A DNA stretch of 64,000 nucleotides from Thalassorhabdus alkalitolerans (GTDB lineage: Bacteria > Bacillota > Bacilli > Bacillales > Marinococcaceae). Position numbers and translations under genes: made by a program. The notes below the pieces were generated by a model. It was not told the DNA's origin and ran no database searches. It saw nothing but the letters and a program-made list of their open reading frames with translations. The DNA is taken from the NCBI RefSeq assembly GCF_042656585.1, contig NZ_JBHSPG010000009.1. One strand, 5' to 3'. This document shows positions 7,766 through 16,180 of the stretch, in pieces. How positions within the stretch are numbered: position 1 is the first letter of the stretch; every line of letters begins with the position of its first letter.

Positions 7766-10700
7766 GTGATGAGACTGGACAGTCAGACTTTTTCCATACA
7801 AATCAACGGTGAAGAGTTTACGGCAAAACCAGGCCAGTCAATCTTTGAGGCAGCAAAGTACGGAGATCTGTATATTCCGGCCATTTGCTCCTCTCAGCCT
7901 GATTTAGGCTTTGGAGTTATTGAAACATGTGATACATGTTTTGTTGAAGTAAACGGAGAACTGAAACGTTCCTGTTCGACAGAAGCAGCACCTGGAATGG
8001 TGGTTAAAACGGTCTCTGAAAAGGCAAAGGAAGCTCAGGAAGAAGGTATGCAGCGAATCCTTAAAAACCATGAGCTGTATTGCACAGTATGTGATAACAA
8101 CAATGGTAACTGTGTAGTGCACAATACAGCAGAATATTTAGAAATTGAACACCAAAAGTATGAATTTAAACCAAAACCTTATCCTCCTGATAATTCACAT
8201 CCTATGTACCGGTATGAGCCTGACCAGTGTATCCTTTGCGGCCTTTGTGTAGAAGCTTGCCAGGACTTACAGGTGAGTGAAGTGCTTAGCATTGACTGGA
8301 AGCGGGAAACCCCACGTGTCATTTGGGATAATGACGTTCCCATTGATCAATCGTCTTGTGTGTCGTGTGGTCATTGTGTCACTGTCTGTCCATGTAATGC
8401 CTTGATGGAAAAATCAATGCTCGGGGAAGCTGGATATATGACAGGGATGCCAAAGGATGTTCTTGGCCCGCTTATTGAAACAACCAAAGAGGTAGAGCCG
8501 GGATATCAAGAGATCTTTACAATGTCAAACATTGAAGCAACGATGCGTGAGGATCGGATAAAGCGCACCAAAACAGTTTGCACCTACTGCGGGGTAGGTT
8601 GCAGCTTTGAAGTATGGACGAAGGAAAGAGATATTTTAAAAATTCAGCCTCAGCCTGATGCACCTGTCAACGGTATTTCGACGTGTGTTAAAGGAAAATG
8701 GGGATGGGATTTTGTAAACAGTGAAGAGAGGCTTACCAAGCCTTTGATTAGAAAAGAAGGAAAGTTTGTAGAAGCTACCTGGAATGAAGCATTAACGCTC
8801 ATTGCTTCTAAATTTACTGAACTAAAGGACACGTATGGTCCAGATTCCATGGGGTTCATTGCCTCCTCTAAATGTTCGAATGAAGAAAATTACCTTTTCC
8901 AAAAGCTTGCCCGCGGAGTAATGGGCACAAATAATGTAGATAACTGTTCCAGGTACTGTCAGTCCCCGGCGACAGCGGGACTTATGAGGACTGTAGGGTA
9001 CGGAGGGGATGCAGGAACCATAGAGGATCTTAAGACGACTGACTTAGTCTTTGTAATTGGAGCAAACCCTGCAGAATCACACCCTGTTCTTGCAACGAGG
9101 ATAAAAAGAGCCCATAAGCTTCATGGGCAGAAATTGATTGTCGCTGATTTAAGAAAACATGAATTAGCTCAGATGGCAGATCAATTTCTCCATCCAGTTC
9201 CATCTTCAGATTTAATATGGATCTCTGCGGTGACAAAGTACATCATCGATCAGGGCTGGGCGGATGATGACTTTATCAAGAACAGGGTTAATAATTTTGA
9301 CGAATACGTCGATTCTTTAGACAAGTATACGTTAGAATATGCTGAACAAGAAACCGGATTAAAGAAAGAGGAGCTTATTGAATTAGCGACTACGATCAAT
9401 GAGGCTGAAACGATGTGCATATGCTGGGCGATGGGGGTTACACAGCATATTGGAGGCACTGAAACGAGTACAGCCATCTCCAACCTTTTGTTAGTAACCG
9501 GAAATTACGGCAAGCCAGGTACAGGGGCTTATCCGTTGCGAGGACATAATAACGTTCAAGGAGCCTGTGATTTTGGGACGATGCCGGCTTGGATGCCAGG
9601 TTATGAGCCTGTGGAAAATGAAGAAATAAGAGCAAGGTATGAGAAGGCATGGGGTGTTTCACTGCCTCGAAAACCAGGTTTAAACAACCATCAAATTGTT
9701 GAAACCATTCACAGTGGGAAAGTAAAAGGAATGTATTTATTCGGTGAAGAGATGGGTCTGGTTGATGCCAATATTAATCACGTCCATGCCGCTTTTGAAA
9801 AGCTTGAGTTCTTTGTAGTCCAGGATGTCTTCTTCTCCAAAACGGCCGAGTTTGCAGATGTTGTTTTGCCTGCTGCTCCCAGCCTTGAGAAGGATGGAAC
9901 ATTTACGAACACAGAACGAAGAATCCAGCGTTTTCATAAAGTTTTTGAACCTCTTGGGGACAGTCAGCCAGACTGGAAAATATTCCAGGCCATTGCTAAT
10001 CGTTTAGGGGCTAAGTGGAATTATAAGCACCCAAGCGAAATCATGGATGAGGCAGCAAGTCTGGCACCGCTTTTTGCCGGAGTGAGTTATGAGCGGCTTG
10101 AGAAATGGAACAGCCAGCTTTGGCCTGTCCAAAAAAGTGGAGAAAGTACACCTCTTTTGTACACTGAGAAATTTCCATTTGCAGACGGGAAAGCGAAGCT
10201 CTATCCTGTGGAATGGAGAAAGCCTTATGTGCCGGACGAAAAAGAGTATGATTTACATTTAAATAACGGAAGGTTACTTGAGCATTTTCATGAAGGGAAC
10301 TTAACGTACAGGTCTAAGAGTATTACTCACAAAGTGCCTCAGCCTTGGCTTGAAGTGTCTCCGGAACTGGCAGAAGAACGCGGAATAAAAACAGGCGCCC
10401 TTGTTAAATTAACTTCCCCGTATGGCGAAGTGAAAATAAGAGTCTGGGTGACCGAACATGTCTCTGGGAAAGAGCTGTATCTGCCGATGAATACAACGGA
10501 TGAAATGGAAGCCGTAAACATGCTGACGAGCAGCTACCATGATAAAGTGACTCATACTCCAAACTATAAGGAAATGAGTGTCAAAATGGAGGTCATTGAA
10601 GCGGATGGGGAGTCTCCGCTCCCACGGCATAATTACAGGTTTGGTAACCGCCAGCCGCAGTTTGGAGTAAAAGTGGAAGACAAGTGGTCAAGGGACGACT

Positions 10701-10768
10701 TTACCCCGATTGCTGATCTTATTGAAGGAGAGGGGATGAATGATGGCCAAACAGATCACGCAAATTGA
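7766..10768 (+). CDS. Formate dehydrogenase, molybdopterin large subunit (YjgC/FdhF-like)
   Basis: About 1000 residues, matching the long Bacillus type (YjgC/YrhE) that fuses electron-transfer domains to the catalytic part. In order: an N-terminal [2Fe-2S] domain (cysteines in CSSQPDLG, CDTC), a His/Cys motif region, two ferredoxin-type [4Fe-4S] clusters (CILCGLCVEAC and CVSCGHCVTVC), then the molybdopterin domains starting with the [4Fe-4S] motif CTYCGVGC. The catalytic position is cysteine (SRYCQSP), not selenocysteine, so the enzyme does not need a SECIS. It oxidises formate to CO2 in the cytoplasm; the electron acceptor is unknown. The start codon is GTG at 7766 or ATG at 7769. It overlaps the next gene by 29 bases. 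Confidence 0.93.
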   Translation: MMRLDSQTFSIQINGEEFTAKPGQSIFEAAKYGDLYIPAICSSQPDLGFGVIETCDTCFVEVNGELKRSCSTEAAPGMVVKTVSEKAKEAQEEGMQRILKNHELYCTVCDNNNGNCVVHNTAEYLEIEHQKYEFKPKPYPPDNSHPMYRYEPDQCILCGLCVEACQDLQVSEVLSIDWKRETPRVIWDNDVPIDQSSCVSCGHCVTVCPCNALMEKSMLGEAGYMTGMPKDVLGPLIETTKEVEPGYQEIFTMSNIEATMREDRIKRTKTVCTYCGVGCSFEVWTKERDILKIQPQPDAPVNGISTCVKGKWGWDFVNSEERLTKPLIRKEGKFVEATWNEALTLIASKFTELKDTYGPDSMGFIASSKCSNEENYLFQKLARGVMGTNNVDNCSRYCQSPATAGLMRTVGYGGDAGTIEDLKTTDLVFVIGANPAESHPVLATRIKRAHKLHGQKLIVADLRKHELAQMADQFLHPVPSSDLIWISAVTKYIIDQGWADDDFIKNRVNNFDEYVDSLDKYTLEYAEQETGLKKEELIELATTINEAETMCICWAMGVTQHIGGTETSTAISNLLLVTGNYGKPGTGAYPLRGHNNVQGACDFGTMPAWMPGYEPVENEEIRARYEKAWGVSLPRKPGLNNHQIVETIHSGKVKGMYLFGEEMGLVDANINHVHAAFEKLEFFVVQDVFFSKTAEFADVVLPAAPSLEKDGTFTNTERRIQRFHKVFEPLGDSQPDWKIFQAIANRLGAKWNYKHPSEIMDEAASLAPLFAGVSYERLEKWNSQLWPVQKSGESTPLLYTEKFPFADGKAKLYPVEWRKPYVPDEKEYDLHLNNGRLLEHFHEGNLTYRSKSITHKVPQPWLEVSPELAEERGIKTGALVKLTSPYGEVKIRVWVTEHVSGKELYLPMNTTDEMEAVNMLTSSYHDKVTHTPNYKEMSVKMEVIEADGESPLPRHNYRFGNRQPQFGVKVEDKWSRDDFTPIADLIEGEGMNDGQTDHAN

Positions 10769-11243
10769 AAAGCATAATCCAAGTCAGGCAGAAGAAAGAG
10801 AAGAAGCAATCAGAACACTTGTGGACATGACAGCTGATAATCATGAATCACTCATGCTTCTTCTGGAGGTTATTAAAGAAGTAAAGGATGCAGAAGTGTT
10901 AGATATGGCACGGGGGTTTTTGCGAACCCGGGATAAAATTGGAGCCATTGCCGTAGAACAGATTAATCAGCCGAATGTGCACCGCGTAGTACAGGCAGGA
11001 ACCCAGGCTTTTCAATTTTTAGGTAAAGTGGACCCGAAGGATATGGAGATATTGCTTGCAGGGGTTGCTAATGGTCTTGACCGCACAAGTAAAGGGATAG
11101 AAAGCGATGAGAAGCTCTCCCTCTGGGGAATGGCAAAATCATTGAGAGATCCTGATATCAATGCTTCTATGCAAACGATGTTCGGTTTCTTAAAAGGAAT
11201 GGGAGAGGCGTTGAACAACCATAAACCTGAAGCTGACCGATAA
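10740..11243 (+). CDS. DUF1641 protein (YjgD-like), formate dehydrogenase partner
   Basis: A 167-residue soluble helical protein of the DUF1641/YjgD type, which in Bacillus lies directly behind the formate dehydrogenase gene. The GLDRTSKGIESDEKLSLWGM and LRDPDINASMQTMFGFLKG segments are the conserved C-terminal region. It starts inside the dehydrogenase gene with a good GGAGAGG site, so translation is probably coupled. Biochemical role is not established; the context points to assembly or subunit function. Confidence 0.88.
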   Translation: MMAKQITQIEKHNPSQAEEREEAIRTLVDMTADNHESLMLLLEVIKEVKDAEVLDMARGFLRTRDKIGAIAVEQINQPNVHRVVQAGTQAFQFLGKVDPKDMEILLAGVANGLDRTSKGIESDEKLSLWGMAKSLRDPDINASMQTMFGFLKGMGEALNNHKPEADR

Positions 11244-11308
11244 GAGGAAGAGAGCTACGGCCCCACTCTCCCTGTGTTTTTCATACTTGTAGGTAAGGAG
11301 AAGTCACA

Positions 11309-11530
11309 ATGGAAACCCAAAAGCTTGTCATAAATAATTTGAGCAATCAAGAGGATGCCCTGAAAGTGGAAAATATTCTTAGAGATGTTTGGGGCATAAG
11401 AAAAGTCAATGTAGATGTGGATAAGCAGGAAGCGGTATTTTCATATGATGAAAAAGCAGCATCATACATCGATTTTCAGCAGGCCGTTGTTGATGCTGGT
11501 TATAGAGTGGAAGGCGACGAAGGGTCTTAG
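11309..11530 (+). CDS. HMA-fold (CopZ-like) small protein lacking the metal-binding cysteines
   Basis: A 73-residue protein whose length, spacing and sequence pattern follow the heavy-metal-associated fold: LVINNL, a helix with ALKVENILRDVWGIRKVNVDVD, then AVFSYDEKA and the closing AVVDAGYRVE. At the metal loop, where GMTCxxC is expected, it has NNLSNQED, so it cannot bind copper in the usual way. GGTAAGGAG precedes the start. It lies 65 bases behind the DUF1641 gene and 30 bases before the small CxxC gene, so it probably belongs to the formate dehydrogenase unit. Function unknown. Confidence 0.75.
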   Translation: METQKLVINNLSNQEDALKVENILRDVWGIRKVNVDVDKQEAVFSYDEKAASYIDFQQAVVDAGYRVEGDEGS

Positions 11531-11560
11531 AAAAACATACTTCTGAGGAGGTGCACGCCG

Positions 11561-11695
11561 ATGCCACGGGTGTGCGAAATATGCGGCAGACGTGAGGAAG
11601 AAAGAATGGAAGAAGCAGCAGATCACGAACTTCTTGATGTATGCCACTCTTGTGCAAAAGATTTTCAGCAGCCTCATCCGGTAAGTGACTCGTAA
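11561..11695 (+). CDS. 44-residue double-CxxC (zinc-ribbon-like) protein
   Basis: A short gene with GAGGAGGTG seven bases before its ATG. The product has two CxxC pairs, VCEICGRR and VCHSCAKD, separated by a charged acidic linker: a minimal four-cysteine metal site, likely zinc. It is the last gene before a terminator and follows the cysteine-free HMA-like gene. Its role in or near formate dehydrogenase is inferred only from position. Confidence 0.75.
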   Translation: MPRVCEICGRREEERMEEAADHELLDVCHSCAKDFQQPHPVSDS

Positions 11696-11709
11696 ACAAA
11701 GAAAGGACT

Positions 11710-11740
11710 GCACCCCACCTATAAGTTGGGGTGCTTTTAT
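11710..11740 (+). terminator. Terminator of the formate dehydrogenase unit
   Basis: GCACCCCA pairs with TGGGGTGC and is followed by TTTTATTAT. Confidence 0.8.
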
Positions 11741-11782
11741 TATGTAATGATGGATGAAAAATCCACAAGAAAGTGGGACTTT

Positions 11783-11790
11783 GGTATAAT
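11783..11790 (+). promoter_or_regulatory. Extended -10 promoter of the membrane/GNAT pair
   Basis: TGGTATAAT (TATAAT at 11785-11790) is an extended -10 element 29 bases before the start codon; no good -35 is visible. Confidence 0.5.
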
Positions 11791-11818
11791 GGCGTAAATG
11801 AATACTAAAGGGTGACTA

Positions 11819-12346
11819 ATGGTGGATGCAAATACAGTAACCTTGCTTATTTCCCTGCTGTCTTTAACTATATCAGGGGGAGTAGCTGTTATTACATACC
11901 GGTATAATAATATCACAATAAGAAATGAGGCCAGAGTAGAACATAATAAGTTAATGCTTGAAATTGACAAGATGTACATAGAGGATCCGGATTTATGGAG
12001 TATTTATGACGATCATCCTATTTCGCAGCATATAGAAAAAACCCCGTTAAAAAAAGGAAAAAAAGAGGCTTTTATTTATTATTATATTAACTTCTTTGAC
12101 ATCATTTTCGATTTTTACCACAAAAAGATCTACAAGAATAAGAACGACAAAGAAGATTGGGAATCCTGGGTAGCTTTTATCAAACACTTTTTTAAAGGCT
12201 GCTCTCTGGCCAGAGGGATGTTTAAAGATTCCGCTGCATGGTATGACAAAGAATTTGCTGCCTTTGTATTATCTGTAATCAACGAAGTAGAAGAAGAGGA
12301 AAAAACAATCGCTGTAGATTGGAGCAATAAACATGACCCGGCATAA
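11819..12346 (+). CDS. Membrane-anchored protein of unknown function
   Basis: A 175-residue protein with a single N-terminal membrane helix (about residues 6-27), then a charged, probably coiled-coil linker (ITIRNEARVEHNKLML) and a cytoplasmic helical domain rich in aromatic residues (SIYDDHPI, INFFDIIFDFYHKK, CSLARGMFKDSAAWYDKEF). I do not recognise a family with confidence; the arrangement resembles DUF4760-type proteins. GGGTGA precedes the ATG. It overlaps the GNAT-like gene by 14 bases, so the two are probably made together. Confidence 0.75.
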   Translation: MVDANTVTLLISLLSLTISGGVAVITYRYNNITIRNEARVEHNKLMLEIDKMYIEDPDLWSIYDDHPISQHIEKTPLKKGKKEAFIYYYINFFDIIFDFYHKKIYKNKNDKEDWESWVAFIKHFFKGCSLARGMFKDSAAWYDKEFAAFVLSVINEVEEEEKTIAVDWSNKHDPA

Positions 12347-12905
12347 TAACGGTGAAATGGTAACACCAGGAAAAGAAGACATAAATGAAATGCTTGAGCT
12401 GAACTATAAAATTTACCCAAAAGAGTGGCACGTTTCAAAAGAGTATGTCCTTTCTATTATGGAAAGAAATCCTTTTGTTTACAGGGTGTATAAAGAGAAT
12501 AAACAGGTTAAAGGGATCCACAGTTTATTCCCTCTTCCCAAAACGGTGTACGAACAGGTCCTGACCGGTGAAATATCGGAGAAGGACTTATACGAACATA
12601 TTATAGATTACAAGAAACCAGGTGATGTATATCTTTACTTGATTTCTATCATTGTTGATATTCATAGTCAAAAGGCAAAGGAATATACGAAACACCTTTT
12701 GTATGATATGGTTTCACAGCTTCATTGGATTGAGAAACAGGACCAGAACATTAAAGAGATTGGAGCTATTGCCATTTCAAAGGATGGAGAAAGGATATTA
12801 CAGCGTATAGGATTTTCCCACAGCCATTCAATGAAAGAGGAAGGAATATCCTACCCGGTCTTCCGATCTTCCAAAGAAAGCATTTTACAAGCTGTTACTC
12901 TATAA
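12333..12905 (+). CDS. GNAT-like acyltransferase
   Basis: A 190-residue protein with the layout of a GCN5-related N-acyltransferase: an N-terminal strand-helix (LELNYKIYPKEWHVSKEY), a central sheet ending in a strand (VYLYLISIIVDIHSQ), and a C-terminal part (IGAIAISKDGERILQRIGFSHSHSM) reminiscent of the GFxxxxxx end of the fold. The acetyl-CoA loop is weakly conserved. The substrate is unknown. Coupled by a 14-base overlap to the membrane-anchored protein upstream; a terminator follows directly. Confidence 0.65.
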   Translation: MTRHNNGEMVTPGKEDINEMLELNYKIYPKEWHVSKEYVLSIMERNPFVYRVYKENKQVKGIHSLFPLPKTVYEQVLTGEISEKDLYEHIIDYKKPGDVYLYLISIIVDIHSQKAKEYTKHLLYDMVSQLHWIEKQDQNIKEIGAIAISKDGERILQRIGFSHSHSMKEEGISYPVFRSSKESILQAVTL

Positions 12906-12945
12906 GAAGCCAGCCTGAAGTAACATCAGGCTGGCTTTCTTTTGT
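12906..12945 (+). terminator. Terminator of the membrane/GNAT pair
   Basis: GAAGCCAGCCTGA pairs with TCAGGCTGGCTTTC, followed by TTTTG. Confidence 0.85.
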
Positions 12946-13061
12946 TTCCCTGACTTAGACAACCACAGAGGTCCAAAGCTCTAGTCATATAAAAGTTTCT
13001 TACGGAATCTGTCTCAGAATCTAAAGCAGCAATACCGGCGGAATAACAACGGTCAGCCTGG

Positions 13062-13150
13062 TTTATTGGGCAGCTGAACATGGTATAATGGAGAGGGTGT
13101 CTTAACAAGCCGCACAATTAGCGGTCTGATTAGACCCCTCGATTTTTTTT
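13062..13150 (+). ncRNA. Possible short transcript: promoter followed at once by a terminator-like fold
   Basis: An extended -10 (TGGTATAAT, TATAAT at 13084-13089) is followed by GAGGGTGTCT (13093-13102), which pairs with AGACCCCTC (13132-13140), enclosing CCGC/GCGG, and then by GATTTTTTTT. No open reading frame lies between. It could be a small RNA or a decayed leader. The rest of the gap 12946-13384 shows no gene. Confidence 0.3.
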
Positions 13151-13384
13151 GGTCTTATTGTAAAAAAATGAGAGAAAACGTAAATGCTGTATAGTATTAA
13201 AAAAGGTTGAACGTTAAGGGATGCAAGACTCCTGCAAACGATAGCAGAAAAGAACCCTGCAGGGGGTTGTTCCCGAAGAGTCTTCATGCATTTTCGGCAA
13301 ATAAAACAGTGAATGGATATGAAGTGAAGGCGAAATGGATGTCGCACTTGTACCTTGGGTGAAAGAGAGCTTCCATGCCATCGT

Positions 13385-13425
13385 TAAAAAAGAGGCTGCC
13401 CAAAAAGCTTATGGGACAGCCTCTT
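13385..13425 (-). terminator. Terminator of the B3/B4 gene
   Basis: AAGAGGCTGCCC pairs with GGGACAGCCTCTT; the T-run lies on the minus strand, behind the B3/B4 gene. Confidence 0.8.
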
Positions 13426-13442
13426 CATAAATGAAGGTAGGA

Positions 13443-14108
13443 CTACTCTAAGAGAAACCATTCAGCATCACCGCTATGAAGCTGGGTGAACATTTTTGCC
13501 AGAGAGCTTAACATCTCATTGGCTTCTGCAGACGCCATCGACGGCCGAAGGTAAGCAATATGTAACGCATTTGCAGTGGTATTGTCTACTTTCGTTCTTG
13601 CCGAGTCTACAATAGGACTGCCAAAGGGCCCTTGAGCATCAGCGGAGACAAGGCGGCCTTGTAAGGAATTTTCCCGGCCGTTCAGGCCTTTATAACTTTC
13701 GCCTTCATTACCAAGGCGTAATATGATAGAATCTTGAAGTTGGTCCAAATTATAAATCCCAAATGGAATTTCATATTGCAGAGAAAAGAAATTATTTAGA
13801 TCCACTGCTGAGTTTATAAAGCCCATTTTCTGTTTTCGCCCTACTTTTCGAAAGAGGGCTTCATGAGACGGCCTATACCTGCCGGGATCAATGCCAAGAG
13901 TCTTGAATACCTTTCTCCATTCTTTCACGCCTTGATACCTGGTTACAGAGTCGTTTTCTAAATCAACCTGAATTTTTTCCTGAAAAAACTCGAGCCGCCC
14001 TTTTAACATTTTAGGGGACTCATCAACCACAATATCTTTATAGGTAAGGATACCGATTTTAAAATCAGGCACTCGTTTTTTGATGTCCTGGTGAATAGAT
14101 ATGTTCAT
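13443..14108 (-). CDS. B3/B4 domain protein (PheRS beta-like tRNA-editing fold)
   Basis: A 221-residue stand-alone B3/B4 protein. This domain is the editing/tRNA-binding module of phenylalanyl-tRNA synthetase beta; free-standing forms are common in Firmicutes. Diagnostic segments are EWRKVFKTLGIDPGRYRPS, FINSAVDLNNFFSLQYEIPFGIYNLDQL and the C-terminal NALHIAYLRPS. The substrate of the free protein is not established. GGAGGAAGG precedes the ATG. It is divergent from queG, whose start codon is 95 bases away. Confidence 0.85.
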   Translation of the reverse strand: MNISIHQDIKKRVPDFKIGILTYKDIVVDESPKMLKGRLEFFQEKIQVDLENDSVTRYQGVKEWRKVFKTLGIDPGRYRPSHEALFRKVGRKQKMGFINSAVDLNNFFSLQYEIPFGIYNLDQLQDSIILRLGNEGESYKGLNGRENSLQGRLVSADAQGPFGSPIVDSARTKVDNTTANALHIAYLRPSMASAEANEMLSSLAKMFTQLHSGDAEWFLLE

Positions 14109-14203
14109 TGCCTTCCTCCTCTTGCATTTATTTGTTGCTTAGTTTATCACAACTTAGTCCAGGCCGCCTATACAAGTGCTTTATTGAGATAGGAGTGAGA
14201 AGA

Positions 14204-15325
14204 ATGGCAGATGCCCAGTTGAAAGAAGAAATTATTGCATATAGTAAAAAGATTGGAATTGATAAGATTGGCTTTGCTTCTGCAAATCCCTTCTTATCCT
14301 TAAAAGACAGGTTGTTAAAGCAGCAGGAGCTTGGATATCAATCTGGATTTGAAGAACCGGATATCAATAAACGAACTCACCCTGATATGGTTCTCCCGGA
14401 AGCTAAAACAATCATAGCAATTGCTTTGGCCTACCCATCAAAAATGAAAAACCCTCCAAAAAGCAAAAAAGGCGACCGACGAGGCGTGTTTTGCCGTGCT
14501 TCCTGGGGGGAGGATTATCATAGAGTATTGAAAAACAGATTAGAAAAGCTGCAGGAATTTATCCAGGAAAAAGCTCCGGCCGCCAGGATGAAATCAATGG
14601 TAGACACTGGGGAATTATCTGACCGGGCTGTGGCAGAGCGGGCCGGCATAGGATGGAGCGGAAAGAACTGCGCCATTATTACTCCGGAATTTGGCTCTTA
14701 TGTTTATTTAGGAGAAATGATCACTACATTATCCCTTCCTCCTGATCAGCCAGTTACTGATCAATGCGGTTCTTGTAATAAATGTGTAGAGGCTTGCCCG
14801 ACAGGGGCGTTAGTTCAAGGAGGCCAGCTTGACTCTAATAAATGTATTGCTTATCTGACACAAACAAAAGACTTTTTACCGGATCAATATAGGAAAAAGC
14901 TTGGCAATAGACTTTATGGCTGTGACACATGCCAGCAGGTTTGCCCAGAAAATAAAGGGATCGATTATCATCATCAAGAAGAGTTTGAACCAGATCCTGA
15001 AATCGTTAAGCCAAAACTCATTCCCTTGCTTCAAATCAGCAATAAAGAATTTAAGAGAAAGTTTGGTCCAATTGCTGGTTCTTGGAGAGGGAAGAAACCT
15101 ATACAGAGAAATGCTATTATTGCTTTAGGTCATTTTAAAGAAGAAAAGGCTGTAGACGATTTAGGGAAATTGCTTATTGATGATCCTCGTCCAGTCATTC
15201 GTGGCACTGCTGCCTGGGCATTAGGTGAAATAAATAATAGAGAGTCCAGAGATTATCTTAATCAGGCGCTTAAACAAGAAATCGACAGCAATGTAAAAAA
15301 AGAAGTTGATAATGCCCTAAAATAA
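14204..15325 (+). CDS. queG: Epoxyqueuosine reductase QueG
   Basis: Reduces epoxyqueuosine to queuosine in tRNA, using cobalamin and two [4Fe-4S] clusters. The 373-residue product shows the typical N-terminal cobalamin-binding region, DTGELSDRAVAERAGIGWSGKN, then the paired cluster motifs CGSCNKCVEACP and CDTCQQVCP, and a C-terminal HEAT-like part (QRNAIIALGHF, RGTAAWALGEI). ATG 14204 with AGGAGTGAG upstream is preferred over an ATG 96 bases earlier. In B. subtilis its orthologue (YhbA) neighbours the amidase and trmL genes that lie further on here. Confidence 0.95.
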   Translation: MADAQLKEEIIAYSKKIGIDKIGFASANPFLSLKDRLLKQQELGYQSGFEEPDINKRTHPDMVLPEAKTIIAIALAYPSKMKNPPKSKKGDRRGVFCRASWGEDYHRVLKNRLEKLQEFIQEKAPAARMKSMVDTGELSDRAVAERAGIGWSGKNCAIITPEFGSYVYLGEMITTLSLPPDQPVTDQCGSCNKCVEACPTGALVQGGQLDSNKCIAYLTQTKDFLPDQYRKKLGNRLYGCDTCQQVCPENKGIDYHHQEEFEPDPEIVKPKLIPLLQISNKEFKRKFGPIAGSWRGKKPIQRNAIIALGHFKEEKAVDDLGKLLIDDPRPVIRGTAAWALGEINNRESRDYLNQALKQEIDSNVKKEVDNALK

Positions 15326-15412
15326 GCTAATATAGCATAAAATAGCTTTGGAATGTTCCATAATAATTATGTAGTATTAAGGACAAGAATGGCATGGAAG
15401 GATGTGGTATCT

Positions 15413-15949
15413 GTGTCTGAGAAGCGATCAGTCTTCTATTCAGAGATGGACAGTTTCATAGGTCCAATAACGCTTGTAGGTACCAATCAGGGGGTTTGCA
15501 TGCTCCAATATGGGTCTGCCGAACACTCTCTCCCCTTGGTTAAAACGTGGTTGAAGAAAAAGAATTTAAAAGTCGACCTGCTTCAACAAAACAATGAAGC
15601 TCTTCAGACGGTTGTTACCCAGCTGGAAGAATATTTTTCAGGTGAAAGAAATACATTTGATGTTGAGATAGATCTCTATGGAACTAAATTTCAAAGGCTT
15701 GTGTGGGAAGCGTTGAATGCTATTCCATACGGCCAAACAAAATCTTATAAACAAGTAGCTTTGGAAATAGGAGCCCCGAAAGCCGTCAGAGCGATAGGGG
15801 CAGCAAACAACCAAAACCCACTCCCTATTATCCTGCCATGTCATCGCGTAGTAGGAAGCAACGGGGCGATGGTTGGTTACGGAGGAGGCCTTCGCAAAAA
15901 AGAGCAGTTATTAGTGTTGGAAGGAGCCTTGCAGAAAGTTTCCTCTTAA
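15413..15949 (+). CDS. ogt: Methylated-DNA--protein-cysteine methyltransferase
   Basis: Repairs O6-alkylguanine in DNA by transfer to its own cysteine. The acceptor motif ILPCHRVVGSNG and the YGGGLRKKEQLL end are present, and AIPYGQTKSYKQVA is the DNA-binding helix region. The GTG at 15413 gives 178 residues, close to the Ogt norm, and has GGAAGGATG upstream; an ATG at 15353 would add 20 residues and lacks a site. It follows queG by 87 bases and may be co-transcribed. Confidence 0.92.
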   Translation: MSEKRSVFYSEMDSFIGPITLVGTNQGVCMLQYGSAEHSLPLVKTWLKKKNLKVDLLQQNNEALQTVVTQLEEYFSGERNTFDVEIDLYGTKFQRLVWEALNAIPYGQTKSYKQVALEIGAPKAVRAIGAANNQNPLPIILPCHRVVGSNGAMVGYGGGLRKKEQLLVLEGALQKVSS

Positions 15950-16003
15950 ACCTGTAAGAATAAGAGGACAGCACTACGACTGACTAAATGCTTAGACCTA
16001 AAA

Positions 16004-16060
16004 AAAGAAGTGGCTGTGCGCAAAAGCTTTGCTTTTGAGACAGTCTCTTTTTTTTTGTCT
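16004..16060 (+). terminator. Terminator behind ogt
   Basis: A long imperfect stem (AAGTGGCTGT ... CAAAAGC with GCTTTTG ... ACAGTCTCTT) ends in nine T. Confidence 0.75.
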
Positions 16061-16180
16061 TCCTGTCTTCAAAGAGGGTGCGTTTTTATCTATGAGAGGT
16101 TAACAAGTGTGATAAAGTGATATAAAGTATTTCGATAAATGAACCATTTACTTTGTCTTTTGTTGAAGGTGGGAACTTCG

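Noticed and set aside
7766..10768. Selenocysteine-type formate dehydrogenase
   Set aside because: The catalytic position reads cysteine (RYCQSP); there is no in-frame TGA.
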